NCBI RefSeq assembly: GCF_001618005.1
Contig: NZ_LQXA01000030.1
Coordinates: 62,001-126,000, forward strand
Source of the DNA: Clavibacter tessellarius
GTDB lineage: Bacteria; Actinomycetota; Actinomycetes; Actinomycetales; Microbacteriaceae
Length of the DNA: 64,000 nucleotides
Direction: 5' to 3'
The notes beneath the pieces were generated by a model. That model worked only from the letters and a program-made list of their open reading frames with translations, made no database searches and was not told where the DNA came from. Below, one piece after another: positions 18,424 through 27,001 of the stretch. The position numbers and the translations under genes are program-made. The first letter of the stretch is position 1, and every line of letters starts with the position of its first letter.

Positions 18424-19542
18424 TCAGGCCGCGCGGATCCCTCCGCGGCGGAGGAGGACGAGGAGGAAGGGCGCGCCGAGGATCCCGGTGACCACGCCGA
18501 CCGGTATCTCCTGCGGCGCGAGGGCCGTGCGCGCGACCGTGTCGGCGCCGACGAGCAGCATCGCGCCGAGCAGCGCGGCCGCAGGGATCACCAGGCGGTG
18601 CCGCCCGCCGACGAGCCGCCGGGCGAGGTGCGGCACCACGAGGCCGACGAAGCCCACGCCGCCGACGCCCGCGACGATCACGCCGACCATCGCCGAGACG
18701 CCGACCATGAGGCCGATGCGCGCGCGCTCCGGGTCGAGGCCCGCGGAGCGCGCGGAGTCGTCGCCGGACGCGAGCGCGTCCACGAGCGGCGCGACCACGA
18801 CGAGCGCGGTGAGGCCGACCGCGGCGGCCACGGCCGCTCCCGCGAGGGCGAGCGGCTGCACGCTGGCCAGGGATCCGAGCAGCCAGAACAGCACGGATCG
18901 CGCGGCCTCGGGGGAGTCGCTCGAGAACACGAGGAAGCTCGTCGCGGCGTTGAGCGCGTACCCGACGGCGAGCCCGGCGAGCACCAGCCGCAGCGGACCG
19001 CGGCGGTCGGCGGCGCCCGCGAGCAGGGTCACGAGGAGCACGGCGCCGATCGCGCCCGCGAGCGCGGCGCCGGAGAAGAGGAGCGCGCTGCCGCCGCCCG
19101 CGACGAGCACGACGAACGCGACGCCCGTGGACGCGCCCGAGTTGAGGCCGAGGAGGTACGGATCCGCGAGGGCGTTCCGCACCAGCGCCTGGAGGAGCGC
19201 TCCCGCGGCCGCGAGCACGGCGCCGGCGACGACGGCCATCGCGACGCGCGGCGCCCGCGTGCCGATCACGATCTGCGCGGCCGAGTCCGACCAGTCGCCC
19301 CGGGGGAGGCCGAGCAGGCGCTCGCCCAGGATCCCGGCGACCGTGGTCGGCGGCAGCGGCACGGGCCCGATCGCGAGCGCCGCGAGCACGACCGCGGCGA
19401 GGAGCAGGGCGAGCACGCCGAGCGTCGTGCGGCCCCGGCGGAGGACGGCGGCGACGGAGGGGGCGGAGGCAGCCGGGGCCGCGACGGGTGCCCGCCCGGC
19501 AGCGGGCGCGGGGGCATCGGGATGCTCGACGAGCGGATCCAT
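18424..19542 (-). CDS. ABC importer permease, FecCD/BtuC type
   Basis: The 372-residue protein has a 35-residue Ala/Pro-rich cytoplasmic extension followed by about ten membrane helices. FecCD family motifs are present: RAPRVAMAVVAGAVLAAAGALLQ at about 98, NALADPYLLGLNSGAS at about 124, and GFVGLVVPHLARRLVG at about 294, the region that contacts the ATPase. It is the first gene of the operon and is preceded by AGGAGG. The 69-bp gap to the lipoprotein gene has no obvious terminator. Confidence 0.93.
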   Translation of the reverse strand: MDPLVEHPDAPAPAAGRAPVAAPAASAPSVAAVLRRGRTTLGVLALLLAAVVLAALAIGPVPLPPTTVAGILGERLLGLPRGDWSDSAAQIVIGTRAPRVAMAVVAGAVLAAAGALLQALVRNALADPYLLGLNSGASTGVAFVVLVAGGGSALLFSGAALAGAIGAVLLVTLLAGAADRRGPLRLVLAGLAVGYALNAATSFLVFSSDSPEAARSVLFWLLGSLASVQPLALAGAAVAAAVGLTALVVVAPLVDALASGDDSARSAGLDPERARIGLMVGVSAMVGVIVAGVGGVGFVGLVVPHLARRLVGGRHRLVIPAAALLGAMLLVGADTVARTALAPQEIPVGVVTGILGAPFLLVLLRRGGIRAA

Positions 19543-19560
19543 CGGGCGTCCTCCTGTTGT

Positions 19561-19575
19561 CGAGAAGCATTCTCA
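19561..19575. promoter_or_regulatory. Fur/Zur-like 7-1-7 box before the importer operon
   Basis: CGAGAAGCATTCTCA matches the 7-1-7 dyad TGAnAAn-n-nTTnTCA of Fur-family repressors at every fixed position but the first. It contains the perfect palindrome GAGAA-GCA-TTCTC. It lies 18 bp upstream of the permease ATG at 19542, where a bound repressor would block transcription. In actinobacteria this pattern is closest to Zur sites; iron regulation by DtxR/IdeR uses a different consensus. Confidence 0.6.
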
Positions 19576-19766
19576 CATGTCCGATGGGCGACGCCCGACC
19601 CCTGGGGGCGGCGCCGCACGGATCCCGCACAGCGACGCGGAGGATCCTCATGCACACGCATCGGGCGCCGTCGCCCGCGTTCCCGTCGGGCCCCGCCATG
19701 ATGGGCGCCGGCCTCACCTCGAATCGAGGGACGGTCCTCCTCGCGCATCCAGATCGGAGCACCGCC

Positions 19767-20915
19767 ATGTCCCACGACGTCGAGCCCTCGCCGGGCGCGT
19801 CCGCGCCGCCCGTCGTCACGACCCCGCACGCCCGCCGCGCCGCCGAGCGCGGCGTCACCCCGGGCGTCCTGCTCGCCGCCGACTGGTCGTGGCGCCTCAT
19901 CGTCATCGGCATCGCCGTGGCCGGGGCCGTGTGGATCCTCGTCTCGCTCAAGGAGGTGGTCATCCCGTTCCTCATCGGCCTGCTCGTCTGCGCGCTGCTG
20001 CAGCCGCTCGTCGCGTCGCTGCGGAAGCGCGGCTGGCCGGCGTGGGTCGCCATCACGTCCACGCTGCTCGCCACGGCCGTCGTCATCGCGGGGCTCGTGC
20101 TGCTGCTCGTCACGCAGATCAACACGGGCATCCCCACCCTGCAGCGCCAGGCCATGGCGCGCTTCGAGGACGTGCGCGACCTCCTCGCGCAGCCGCCCTT
20201 CAACGTGGTGCCGGCCGACTACGACGCGCTGCTCGCCTCCGCGGGCAAGGCCCTCGAGAACAGCCGCGAGGCGCTGCTCACCGGCGCGCTCGACGCGGGT
20301 CTCGGCGTCGGCCACCTGGTCACGGGCGCGCTGCTCGCCTTCTTCACCATCGTCATCGTGCTCATCGACGGCCGCGGCATCTGGGGCTTCGTCGTCCGGG
20401 TGTTCCCGCGGCGCGCGCGGCCCGCCATCGACGGCGCCGGCCGCGCCGGCTGGGGCACGCTCTCGGCGTTCACGCGCGTGCAGATCTTCGTGGCCGCGGG
20501 CAACGCGGTCGGCATCGGCATCGCCGCGTGGCTCCTCGGGCTCCCGCTCGCCATCCCCATCGCGGTCGTCGTGTTCCTCGCCTCCTTCATCCCGGTCGTG
20601 GGGGCCATCGTCTCGGGCGCCTTCGCGGTCGTCATCGCGCTCGTGTTCGTGGGGCCGCTGCAGGCGGTCATCATGCTGGCCGCGGTCATCGGCGTGCACC
20701 TGCTCGAGTCGCACGTGCTGCAGCCGCTCGTGATGGGCGGCGCCGTGCACGTGCACCCGCTCGCCGTGGTGCTCGCCGTCGCGGCCGGCTCCTACGTCGG
20801 CGGCGTCGCGGGCGCCCTGTTCGCGGTGCCCCTCGTGGCGACCCTGAACGTGATGGTCCGGCACATCGCCGGAGGCAGCTGGAAGGCCGGCGCCCCCGCC
20901 GTAGGATCGGACTGA
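19767..20915 (+). CDS. AI-2E family membrane transporter
   Basis: The 382-residue protein has about eight membrane segments in the pattern of the AI-2E (PerM/TqsA) family: two segments with VIPFLIGLLVCALLQPLV at about 70, a central soluble stretch (about 115-165), and a C-terminal hydrophobic half with the conserved FIPVVGAIVSG at about 272 and LLESHVLQPLVMG at about 312. Members export autoinducer-2 or act as sodium/proton antiporters; the role here cannot be told. ATG 19767 follows CGGAG; an in-frame start at about 19700 is possible. Confidence 0.88.
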   Translation: MSHDVEPSPGASAPPVVTTPHARRAAERGVTPGVLLAADWSWRLIVIGIAVAGAVWILVSLKEVVIPFLIGLLVCALLQPLVASLRKRGWPAWVAITSTLLATAVVIAGLVLLLVTQINTGIPTLQRQAMARFEDVRDLLAQPPFNVVPADYDALLASAGKALENSREALLTGALDAGLGVGHLVTGALLAFFTIVIVLIDGRGIWGFVVRVFPRRARPAIDGAGRAGWGTLSAFTRVQIFVAAGNAVGIGIAAWLLGLPLAIPIAVVVFLASFIPVVGAIVSGAFAVVIALVFVGPLQAVIMLAAVIGVHLLESHVLQPLVMGGAVHVHPLAVVLAVAAGSYVGGVAGALFAVPLVATLNVMVRHIAGGSWKAGAPAVGSD

Positions 20916-20972
20916 CGCACCTGCGGAGTCGACGGAGCCGACCGCCAACGTCTCTACCGGGAGGACCCCACC

Positions 20973-21959
20973 ATGACCGAGGAGAACTACTCGAATCCGG
21001 ATCGCAACCTCGGGATGGAGCTCGTCCGGGCCACCGAGGCCGCGGCCATCCGCTCCGCCCCCTTCATCGGCAAGGGCGACAAGAACGCCGCCGACGGGGC
21101 CGCGGTCGACGCCATGCGCAAGTTCCTCGGCACCGTCGCGTTCGACGGCCTCGTCGTCATCGGCGAGGGCGAGAAGGACGAGGCGCCGATGCTCTTCAAC
21201 GGCGAGCACGTCGGCAACGGCTTCGGCCCCGCGTGCGACATCGCGGTGGACCCCATCGACGGCACGAGCCTCACCGCCGCCGGCCGCATGAACGCCCTCT
21301 CCGTCATCGCGGTCAGCGACCGCGGCAGCATGTTCGACCCGTCCGCGGTCTTCTACATGGACAAGCTCGTCACCGGCCCCGAGGGCCGCGGCGTCGTCGA
21401 CCTCGACCGCCCCATCGGCGACAACATCCGCGCGCTCGCCGAGGCGAAGGGCCTCGCGGTGGAGGACATGCAGGTCGCCGTGCTCGACCGGCCGCGTCAC
21501 GCCGACCTCATCGCGCAGATCCGCGCGGCCGGCGCCTCCACCCGCCTCCTGCTCGACGGCGACGTCGCCGGCGGCATCAACGCGGCCCGCCCCGACTCGC
21601 GCATCGACATGTGCGTCGGCATCGGCGGCACCCCCGAGGGCATCATCACGGCGTGCGCGATCAAGGCGCTCGGCGGCGTGCTCCTCTCGCGCCTCGCGCC
21701 CAAGGACGACGCCGAGAGGCAGCGGGCGATCGATGCGGGCCACGACCTCGACCGCATCCTCGACCAGGACGACCTCGTCACGGGCGACAACGCGTACTTC
21801 GTCGCCACCGGCGTCACCGACGGCGCGCTCGTCGCGGGCGTCACCCGCCACCGCGGCATGATCCGCACCTCGAGCATCGTGCTCCGCTCGCACTCCGGCA
21901 CCATCCGCCGCGTGGAGGCCGACCACCTGGTCTCCAAGTGGTACAGCCCCGCGGCCTGA
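20973..21959 (+). CDS. glpX: Fructose-1,6-bisphosphatase class II (GlpX)
   Basis: GlpX removes the 1-phosphate of fructose 1,6-bisphosphate in gluconeogenesis. The 328-residue length is standard. The family core is clear: GKGDKNAADGAAVDAMR at about 33, VVIGEGEKDEAPML at about 60 with metal-binding acidic residues, DPIDGTSL at about 93-100 (lithium-sensitive phosphatase motif), and GIGGTPEGIITACAIKALGG near 211. A GGGAGG ribosome binding site precedes ATG 20973. Actinobacteria commonly use GlpX as their main FBPase. Confidence 0.97.
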   Translation: MTEENYSNPDRNLGMELVRATEAAAIRSAPFIGKGDKNAADGAAVDAMRKFLGTVAFDGLVVIGEGEKDEAPMLFNGEHVGNGFGPACDIAVDPIDGTSLTAAGRMNALSVIAVSDRGSMFDPSAVFYMDKLVTGPEGRGVVDLDRPIGDNIRALAEAKGLAVEDMQVAVLDRPRHADLIAQIRAAGASTRLLLDGDVAGGINAARPDSRIDMCVGIGGTPEGIITACAIKALGGVLLSRLAPKDDAERQRAIDAGHDLDRILDQDDLVTGDNAYFVATGVTDGALVAGVTRHRGMIRTSSIVLRSHSGTIRRVEADHLVSKWYSPAA

Positions 21960-22019
21960 CCCGACCGCACGCCGCACGACCATGACGACCCCGACCACCC
22001 CGACGATGCGGCCCCGGCC

Positions 22020-22931
22020 GTGACGCGCACGCCCCGCAGCCTGATGTCGCGGCTCGTGCCGCCGGTCATCGCGGTGGTCGGCGGGCAGGGCGAGTTCGCG
22101 TCGCCCGACCGCACGATGCGCCGGGCCGGCCGCCGCGTGCTGCGGCCGGGCGGGTTCGCCCCGCCGCCGCTCCTGCGCGGGGTGCGCGTCACCGCGCGGG
22201 TGGAGCGCGGCTGGCACGTCTACGAGGTGGCGCCGGCGCGGGCCGCGGGTGGCGATGGCCGCCGGGCCCTCTACGCGCACGGCGGCGGCTGGACCCACGA
22301 GATCTCGCCGTTCCACTGGTGGCTGGTCGGGGGCCTCGCGCGCCGCACCGGCACGACCTTCACCGTGCCGATCTACCCGCTCGTCCCCTCGGGCACGGCC
22401 GCGGAGGTCGTCGAGCGCACGGCCGACCTCGCGGCGGCGCTCGTCGCGGAGGTCGGCGCCGACCGCGTCGCGCTCATGGGCGACTCGGCGGGCGGCCAGA
22501 TCGCGCTGTCGGCCGCCCTGGCGCTGCGCGACCGGGGCGTGCCCGCGCCGCGCGACGTCGTGCTGCTCTCACCCGCGCTCGACCTCTCCTTCGCGGATCC
22601 GCTCATCGCGCGCATCCAGCCCACCGACCCGTGGCTCGCGGTCGACGGGCTGCGCGCCGCCGTCGAGTCGTGGCGCGGGGACCTGCCGGTGGAGGATCCG
22701 CGGGTCAGCCCGCTGCGCGGATCGCTCGCCGGCGTCGGCCGCATCACGGTGTTCACGGGCACGCACGACATCCTCTTCGCCGACGCGCGCGCCCTCGAGC
22801 GGAAGGCGGCCGCCGCCGGGCACCCGGTGCGGATCCACGTGGAGCCGAACCTGCTGCACGTGTACGCGCTCATGCCGATCCCCGAGGGCGCCCGCGCGCG
22901 TGACGCGATGGTCGAGCTGCTCCGCGCCTGA
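22020..22931 (+). CDS. Alpha/beta hydrolase, hormone-sensitive lipase-like esterase
   Basis: The 303-residue protein has the oxyanion-hole motif HGGGW at about 89-93, nucleophile motif GDSAGG at about 157-162, an acidic residue in GTHDILF at about 253, and a catalytic His in NLLHVYALMP at about 284. This is the family IV (HSL-like) carboxylesterase layout. GTG 22020 gives this length; ATG 22044 is a possible alternative. No signal peptide is seen, so it acts in the cytoplasm. It lies 60 bp after glpX on the same strand, but no functional link is evident. Confidence 0.87.
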   Translation: MTRTPRSLMSRLVPPVIAVVGGQGEFASPDRTMRRAGRRVLRPGGFAPPPLLRGVRVTARVERGWHVYEVAPARAAGGDGRRALYAHGGGWTHEISPFHWWLVGGLARRTGTTFTVPIYPLVPSGTAAEVVERTADLAAALVAEVGADRVALMGDSAGGQIALSAALALRDRGVPAPRDVVLLSPALDLSFADPLIARIQPTDPWLAVDGLRAAVESWRGDLPVEDPRVSPLRGSLAGVGRITVFTGTHDILFADARALERKAAAAGHPVRIHVEPNLLHVYALMPIPEGARARDAMVELLRA

Positions 22932-23059
22932 CGCGAGCGCGCGCCCTGGCTCGGCCCGCGCTCGCGCCGTCCCGCCGGCGGCCGCCCGGATCGCGGGAGG
23001 AGAAGCGGCGTACGTTCGAGGAGCGGGCGACGAGGCCCGGTGCTCGCGGAGGGATCCCC

Positions 23060-24418
23060 ATGACCAGGACACACAGGACGCTCGCGGTGATCGCGGCGGC
23101 CGCCACGGCCACGCTGCTCGCGGGATGCGGATCCGGCGGCACGGGCTCGGCCGACGCCTCCTTCACGGAGGAGGCCACGGGCACCCTGAAGGCGTGGGCC
23201 TTCGACGGCGCGGACGACGTGGGGAAGGCCCGCATGCAGCACGCGGCCGACGCGCTCTCCGGCGTCACGATCGACCTCGACTCCACCGCGTTCGACGCGC
23301 AGAAGTTCACGACCCGCGTCGCGAGCGGCCAGACGCCCGACGTCGTGCAGATGGACCGCCAGTTCGTGGCGACCTACGCGGCCCAGGACCTGATCCTCCC
23401 GCTCGACGAGTGCTACTCCGTGAACGGCGTCGACCCGGAGGAGCGCTTCTACGAGTCCGTCACGAACGACATCCGCTACGACGACGCGATCTGGGCCGTG
23501 CCGCAGTTCTTCCAGCCGCCGGCGATCCTCCTCAACGAGCGCGTGCTCGCGGCGGCCGGCGTGAGGGCCGACGAGTTCGACACCTCGAAGCCCGACCAGC
23601 TCCTCGAGGCCGTCGGGAAGGTCTACCGGGAGTCCGGCGGCGACCCCGCGGTGCTCGGCCTCGACGCCGTGCCCACCAGCCAGGCCGCCCTCTGGATGCT
23701 CGGCTTCGGCGGGCAGCTCGTCGACGACGAGGGGAAGCCCACCCTCGACGACGCCGCCAACCTCCCTGGCCTCGAGTTCCTCCAGCGGCTGTCCGACGCG
23801 CAGGGCGGCTACGCGAAGGCGAAGAGCTTCACCGACGCGTTCGACACGTTCGGCGACGGCAACCAGTTCGTGAAGGACCAGGTGGGCGCGCAGGTCGACG
23901 CCCAGTGGTACCTCAACGTGGTGGCGCCGTACCGCGACGACATCGACATCTCGGCCGTGCCGTTCCGCGACCGCGACGGCGAGCCCTTCGCGGTGGCCGG
24001 CGGATCCGCGTTCGTGATCCCCGCGGGCGCCGCGAACAAGGACGCCGCGTGCGCGTGGATGCTCGACCTCACGAGCCAGGAGGCGTGGGAGGCCGCGGGC
24101 GACGTCCGTGCCGCCACGGTCGCCGAGAACGGCGGCATCTACACGGGCCTGTTCACGGGATCTCCGGCCGCGGACCAGGCGGTCCGCGACGCCCACGTCG
24201 TGCCGAGCGGCGACGACGGGATCGACCAGGCCATCGCGACGTTCTACGACGTGGTGGCGGAAGGACGCTCGATCGGCGGGTCGCCCGCCGGGCAGCAGAT
24301 CCAGAGCGAGCTCCAGAACGCGGTCGCCTCGACGCTCCTCGGCGACAAGACGCCCGAGCAGGCGCTCGGCGACGCGCAGACCGCGGCGATGCGGGCCTAC
24401 GAGCAGGCGGCGCGCTGA
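23060..24418 (+). CDS. CUT1-type sugar-binding lipoprotein
   Basis: The 452-residue protein has a lipobox LLAGC with Cys23, so it is an exported lipoprotein. The mature part fits family 1 solute-binding proteins for oligosaccharides: TGLKAW-like start, ASGQTPDVVQMDRQFVATYA at about 92, WAVPQFFQPPAILLNERVL at about 149, and AVAGGSAFVIPAGAANKDAA at about 315. It is transcribed away from its likely permease partners at 24888-26842, with the guanidinium exporter gene in between. The sugar is unknown. Confidence 0.9.
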   Translation: MTRTHRTLAVIAAAATATLLAGCGSGGTGSADASFTEEATGTLKAWAFDGADDVGKARMQHAADALSGVTIDLDSTAFDAQKFTTRVASGQTPDVVQMDRQFVATYAAQDLILPLDECYSVNGVDPEERFYESVTNDIRYDDAIWAVPQFFQPPAILLNERVLAAAGVRADEFDTSKPDQLLEAVGKVYRESGGDPAVLGLDAVPTSQAALWMLGFGGQLVDDEGKPTLDDAANLPGLEFLQRLSDAQGGYAKAKSFTDAFDTFGDGNQFVKDQVGAQVDAQWYLNVVAPYRDDIDISAVPFRDRDGEPFAVAGGSAFVIPAGAANKDAACAWMLDLTSQEAWEAAGDVRAATVAENGGIYTGLFTGSPAADQAVRDAHVVPSGDDGIDQAIATFYDVVAEGRSIGGSPAGQQIQSELQNAVASTLLGDKTPEQALGDAQTAAMRAYEQAAR

Positions 24419-24487
24419 TCCGCCGATCTGCACACGCCGTGACCAGGGCGCCCGGGTAGCGTCGGAGGCGGGCGCCCACCCGCGCTC

Positions 24488-24528
24488 CCGGACGAGGGAT
24501 CAGTACCCGGAACGCGACAAGACTGGCC
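24488..24528 (+). promoter_or_regulatory. Guanidine-III riboswitch (ykkC-III)
   Basis: The segment begins CCGGACGAGG, continues with GTACCCGG and ends GACAAGACTGGCC, matching the conserved blocks of the class III guanidine riboswitch in the right order and spacing. GATCAG and CTGGCC can form the P1 helix with one mismatch, and the CCGG blocks can form the pseudoknot. It ends 2-3 nt before the AAGGAG ribosome binding site of the exporter gene. Guanidine binding is expected to expose that site and switch the gene on. Confidence 0.93.
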
Positions 24529-24541
24529 GCAAGGAGAAGTC

Positions 24542-24865
24542 ATGTCGTGGATCGTCCTCATCGTGTCCGGGGTGCTCGAGGCCGTCTGGGCCACCGCCCT
24601 CGGGAAGTCCGCCGGGTTCACCAAGCTCGTGCCGACCGTCGTCTTCGCCGTGACCGTCGTCGCGAGCATGGCCGGGCTCGCGTTCGCGATGCGCGAGATC
24701 AGCACGGGCACCGCGTACGCCGTGTGGGTCGGCATCGGCGCGGCGCTCACCGTGACCTACGCGATCATCACGGGCGAGGAGCCCGCGAGCGTCGTGAAGG
24801 TGCTGCTGCTGCTCGGCCTCGTCGGCTGCGTGGTCGGCCTCAAGCTGGTCGACTCCGGGAGCTGA
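24542..24865 (+). CDS. gdx: Guanidinium exporter Gdx (SMR family, formerly SugE)
   Basis: The 107-residue protein has four membrane helices and the catalytic Glu13 in GVLEAVWATALGKS. TGTAYAVWVGIGA at about 59-71 is the SMR signature, and the Gdx-type N-terminus MSWIVLIVSGVLE marks the guanidinium-exporting branch rather than EmrE-type multidrug pumps. Gdx is a dual-topology dimer that exchanges guanidinium for protons. The guanidine-III riboswitch directly upstream supports this substrate. Confidence 0.95.
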   Translation: MSWIVLIVSGVLEAVWATALGKSAGFTKLVPTVVFAVTVVASMAGLAFAMREISTGTAYAVWVGIGAALTVTYAIITGEEPASVVKVLLLLGLVGCVVGLKLVDSGS

Positions 24866-24887
24866 CCCGCGGCAGGAGCCGGGCGCA

Positions 24888-25877
24888 TCAGCCCTTCCGC
24901 CCCTGCGTCGCGATGCCCTCCACGAAGTAGCGCTGGCCGAACGCGAAGAGCACGAGCATCGGCAGGGTCACGAGGAGCGCCGCGACCATCACGAGCTGGT
25001 AGTCGCCCTGCCCGCCGTTCGTGGGGCTGAACGCCGTCATCGCGTAGGAGAGGCCGAGCGGCACCGTGAAGCCCTCGACGCTGCCGGCGTTGAGGTAGAT
25101 GAGCGACGCCTGCAGGTTGTTCCAGCTGGCCTGGAACTCGAAGATGAAGATGATGACGAACGACGGGATCGACAGCGGCAGCGCGATCCGCCGGAACATC
25201 CCGAAGTAGCTGGCGCCGTCGAGCCGCGCGGCCTCGAACAGCTCCCGCGGCAGCCCGAGGAAGAACTGGCGCTGCAGGAAGATGTAGAAGGCCGAGCCGA
25301 ACAGGTTCATGCCGAACAGCGGGATCCACGTGCCGATGAGCCCGAGGTTCTTCCAGATGAGGAACTGCGGCACCATCGTGACGGCACCCGGCAGCATCAT
25401 GGTCGCGAGCACGAGGCCGAACAGGATCCTGCGGCCCGGGAACCGGAAGTACGCGAAGCCGAACGCCACGAGCGCGCTCGAGATGGACACGAGCGCCGCG
25501 GAGAGCAGCGCGATGGCGAGGCTGTTGCCCATCCAGCCGAGGAGCGGGAGCTGCTCCCACACCTCCACGTAGTTCTGCGGCGTGAAGGTGCGCGGCCACA
25601 GCGCGTTGTCGAAGACCTCGCCGCGCGGCTTGAGGCTCGCGGCCAGCAGCCACGCGAACGGGTAGAGGAAGAGGAGCGCGAAGCCCACGAGCACCGCGGC
25701 GATGAGGCCGCGGCCGATGCGGGAGCGCACGCGGCGGCCGCGGTCGGGGTCGGCGCCCCGGGGCGACGGATCCCGCGACGGCCGCGGCGTGAGGGCGGCC
25801 GCGAGGCGAGGGTCGCCGGTCGCGGCGGCGGGCGTCGTGGTCGCGGCGGCGTCCGGCGTGCGGTCGGTGACGGCCAT
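24888..25877 (-). CDS. CUT1 sugar transporter permease, MalG-like
   Basis: The 329-residue protein has a long Pro/Ala/Thr-rich cytoplasmic tail (about 1-50) and six membrane helices. The EAA loop is ELFEAARLDGASYFGMFRRIALPLS at about 225, which binds the ATPase. It begins at ATG 25877, sharing one base with the upstream permease stop (TGATG). No ATPase gene is nearby; such transporters in actinobacteria usually borrow the shared ATPase MsiK/MalK. Its binding protein is probably the lipoprotein at 23060. Confidence 0.92.
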   Translation of the reverse strand: MAVTDRTPDAAATTTPAAATGDPRLAAALTPRPSRDPSPRGADPDRGRRVRSRIGRGLIAAVLVGFALLFLYPFAWLLAASLKPRGEVFDNALWPRTFTPQNYVEVWEQLPLLGWMGNSLAIALLSAALVSISSALVAFGFAYFRFPGRRILFGLVLATMMLPGAVTMVPQFLIWKNLGLIGTWIPLFGMNLFGSAFYIFLQRQFFLGLPRELFEAARLDGASYFGMFRRIALPLSIPSFVIIFIFEFQASWNNLQASLIYLNAGSVEGFTVPLGLSYAMTAFSPTNGGQGDYQLVMVAALLVTLPMLVLFAFGQRYFVEGIATQGRKG

Positions 25878-26842
25878 CAGCGGTCCCCCTCGTAGTAGAC
25901 GAACCGGCGGCTCAGCTTCACCTGCACGAGAGTGATCAGCAGCACGATCACGAACAGCAGCCACGCCATCGCCGCCGCGAACCCGAAGTCGAACGAGCGG
26001 AACGCCTGCTGGAACAGGTACACGCCGTAGAACAGCGACGAGTCCGGGGAGGCGTTCGTCTGGTCGCGCCAGAAGAGCAGGTAAGCCTGGTCGAAGACCT
26101 GCAGCGCGGCGATGGTGAGCACGACGACGTTGAAGAAGATCGCGCCGGAGATCATCGGCACGGTGATCGCGAAGAACTGCCGCACCGGGCCGGCGCCGTC
26201 GAGCGACGAGACCTCGTAGAGCTCGCGCGGCACGTCCTTGAGGGCGGCCAGGAAGATCACCATGGTGCCGCTCACGCCCCACAGCGTCATGAGGACGATC
26301 GACGGCTTCACCCAGTCGGGGTCGATGAGCCACTGCGGGCCGTCGATGCCGATCGCCTCGAGCCCCTGGTTCACCGCGCCCGTGTTGCCGTTCAGGAGCA
26401 GCAGGAAGACGCTCGCGGTCGCGACCGTCGGGGTCATCTTCGGCAGGTAGTAGAGGGTGCGGAAGAGGCCGGCGCCGCGGCCGAGGCGCGCCAGGAGGAT
26501 CGCGAGCAGGAGCGCGAGGCAGACCTCGAACGGCACCGCGAGGATGGCGTAGAAGAGCGTGTTGCCGAGCGAGAGGGCCACGCGCGGATCCGAGAACAGC
26601 CGCTCGTAGTTCTCCGTGCCGACCGGGGTGGCCACGTCGGTGGCGAGGTTGTAGTCGCTGAACGAGACCACGAGGCTGTAGACCATCGCGCCGAGCGTGA
26701 AGACGAGGAACCCGACGATCCACGGGCTGATGAAGAGGTAGCCGGCCACGGCCTCGCGGCGGGCCATGCGGGAGCGGCGGGGACGGGGCGCCCGGTCGGC
26801 GGAGGCGCGGGCGCTGCGCGGCGGGCGGCTCGTCGTCGTCAT
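25877..26842 (-). CDS. CUT1 sugar transporter permease, MalF-like
   Basis: The 321-residue protein has six membrane helices, beginning AGYLFISPWIVGFLVFTLGAMVYS, and the EAA loop ELYEVSSLDGAGPVRQFFAITVPMI at about 208. ATG 26842 gives a short basic N-terminus; an in-frame ATG 90 bp upstream would add an Arg-rich tail and looks less likely. It is the first gene of the two-permease operon. Confidence 0.92.
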   Translation of the reverse strand: MTTTSRPPRSARASADRAPRPRRSRMARREAVAGYLFISPWIVGFLVFTLGAMVYSLVVSFSDYNLATDVATPVGTENYERLFSDPRVALSLGNTLFYAILAVPFEVCLALLLAILLARLGRGAGLFRTLYYLPKMTPTVATASVFLLLLNGNTGAVNQGLEAIGIDGPQWLIDPDWVKPSIVLMTLWGVSGTMVIFLAALKDVPRELYEVSSLDGAGPVRQFFAITVPMISGAIFFNVVVLTIAALQVFDQAYLLFWRDQTNASPDSSLFYGVYLFQQAFRSFDFGFAAAMAWLLFVIVLLITLVQVKLSRRFVYYEGDR

Positions 26843-26937
26843 GGTGGTCCTCGTCGACTGGTGGATCGGGGCGTCGTCGCTCCTCCTGCCGACCCTAGAC
26901 CGGCTCCTCCTCGGCGTCCGGGTCGTGCGCATGACGG

Positions 26938-26970
26938 ACGCCCGCCCCCGCGCGAGGCGGGGACGGGCGT
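26938..26970 (-). terminator. Hairpin terminator after the ice-binding protein gene
   Basis: ACGCCCGCCCCCGC (26938-26951) and GCGGGGACGGGCGT (26957-26970) form a 14-bp stem with one internal mismatch and a 5-nt loop. It lies 31 bp past the stop of the minus-strand ice-binding protein gene. Confidence 0.75.
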
Positions 26971-27001
26971 CGGGTGATGCGGTGGTGCGGCCGCCGTGCG
27001 G

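Noticed and set aside
19561-19575. DtxR/IdeR iron box
   Set aside because: The dyad is the 7-1-7 Fur/Zur type and does not fit the TTAGGTTAG-type consensus of DtxR/IdeR.
18143-21985. Very long antisense open frames opposite the importer, AI-2E and glpX genes
   Set aside because: Long stop-free antisense frames are usual at this GC. Their translations are Arg/Ala/Pro-rich and the opposite strand has clear family motifs.
24419-24487. Guanidine-I (ykkC) riboswitch before gdx
   Set aside because: The sequence lacks the class I conserved blocks, while the class III blocks match from 24488 onward.
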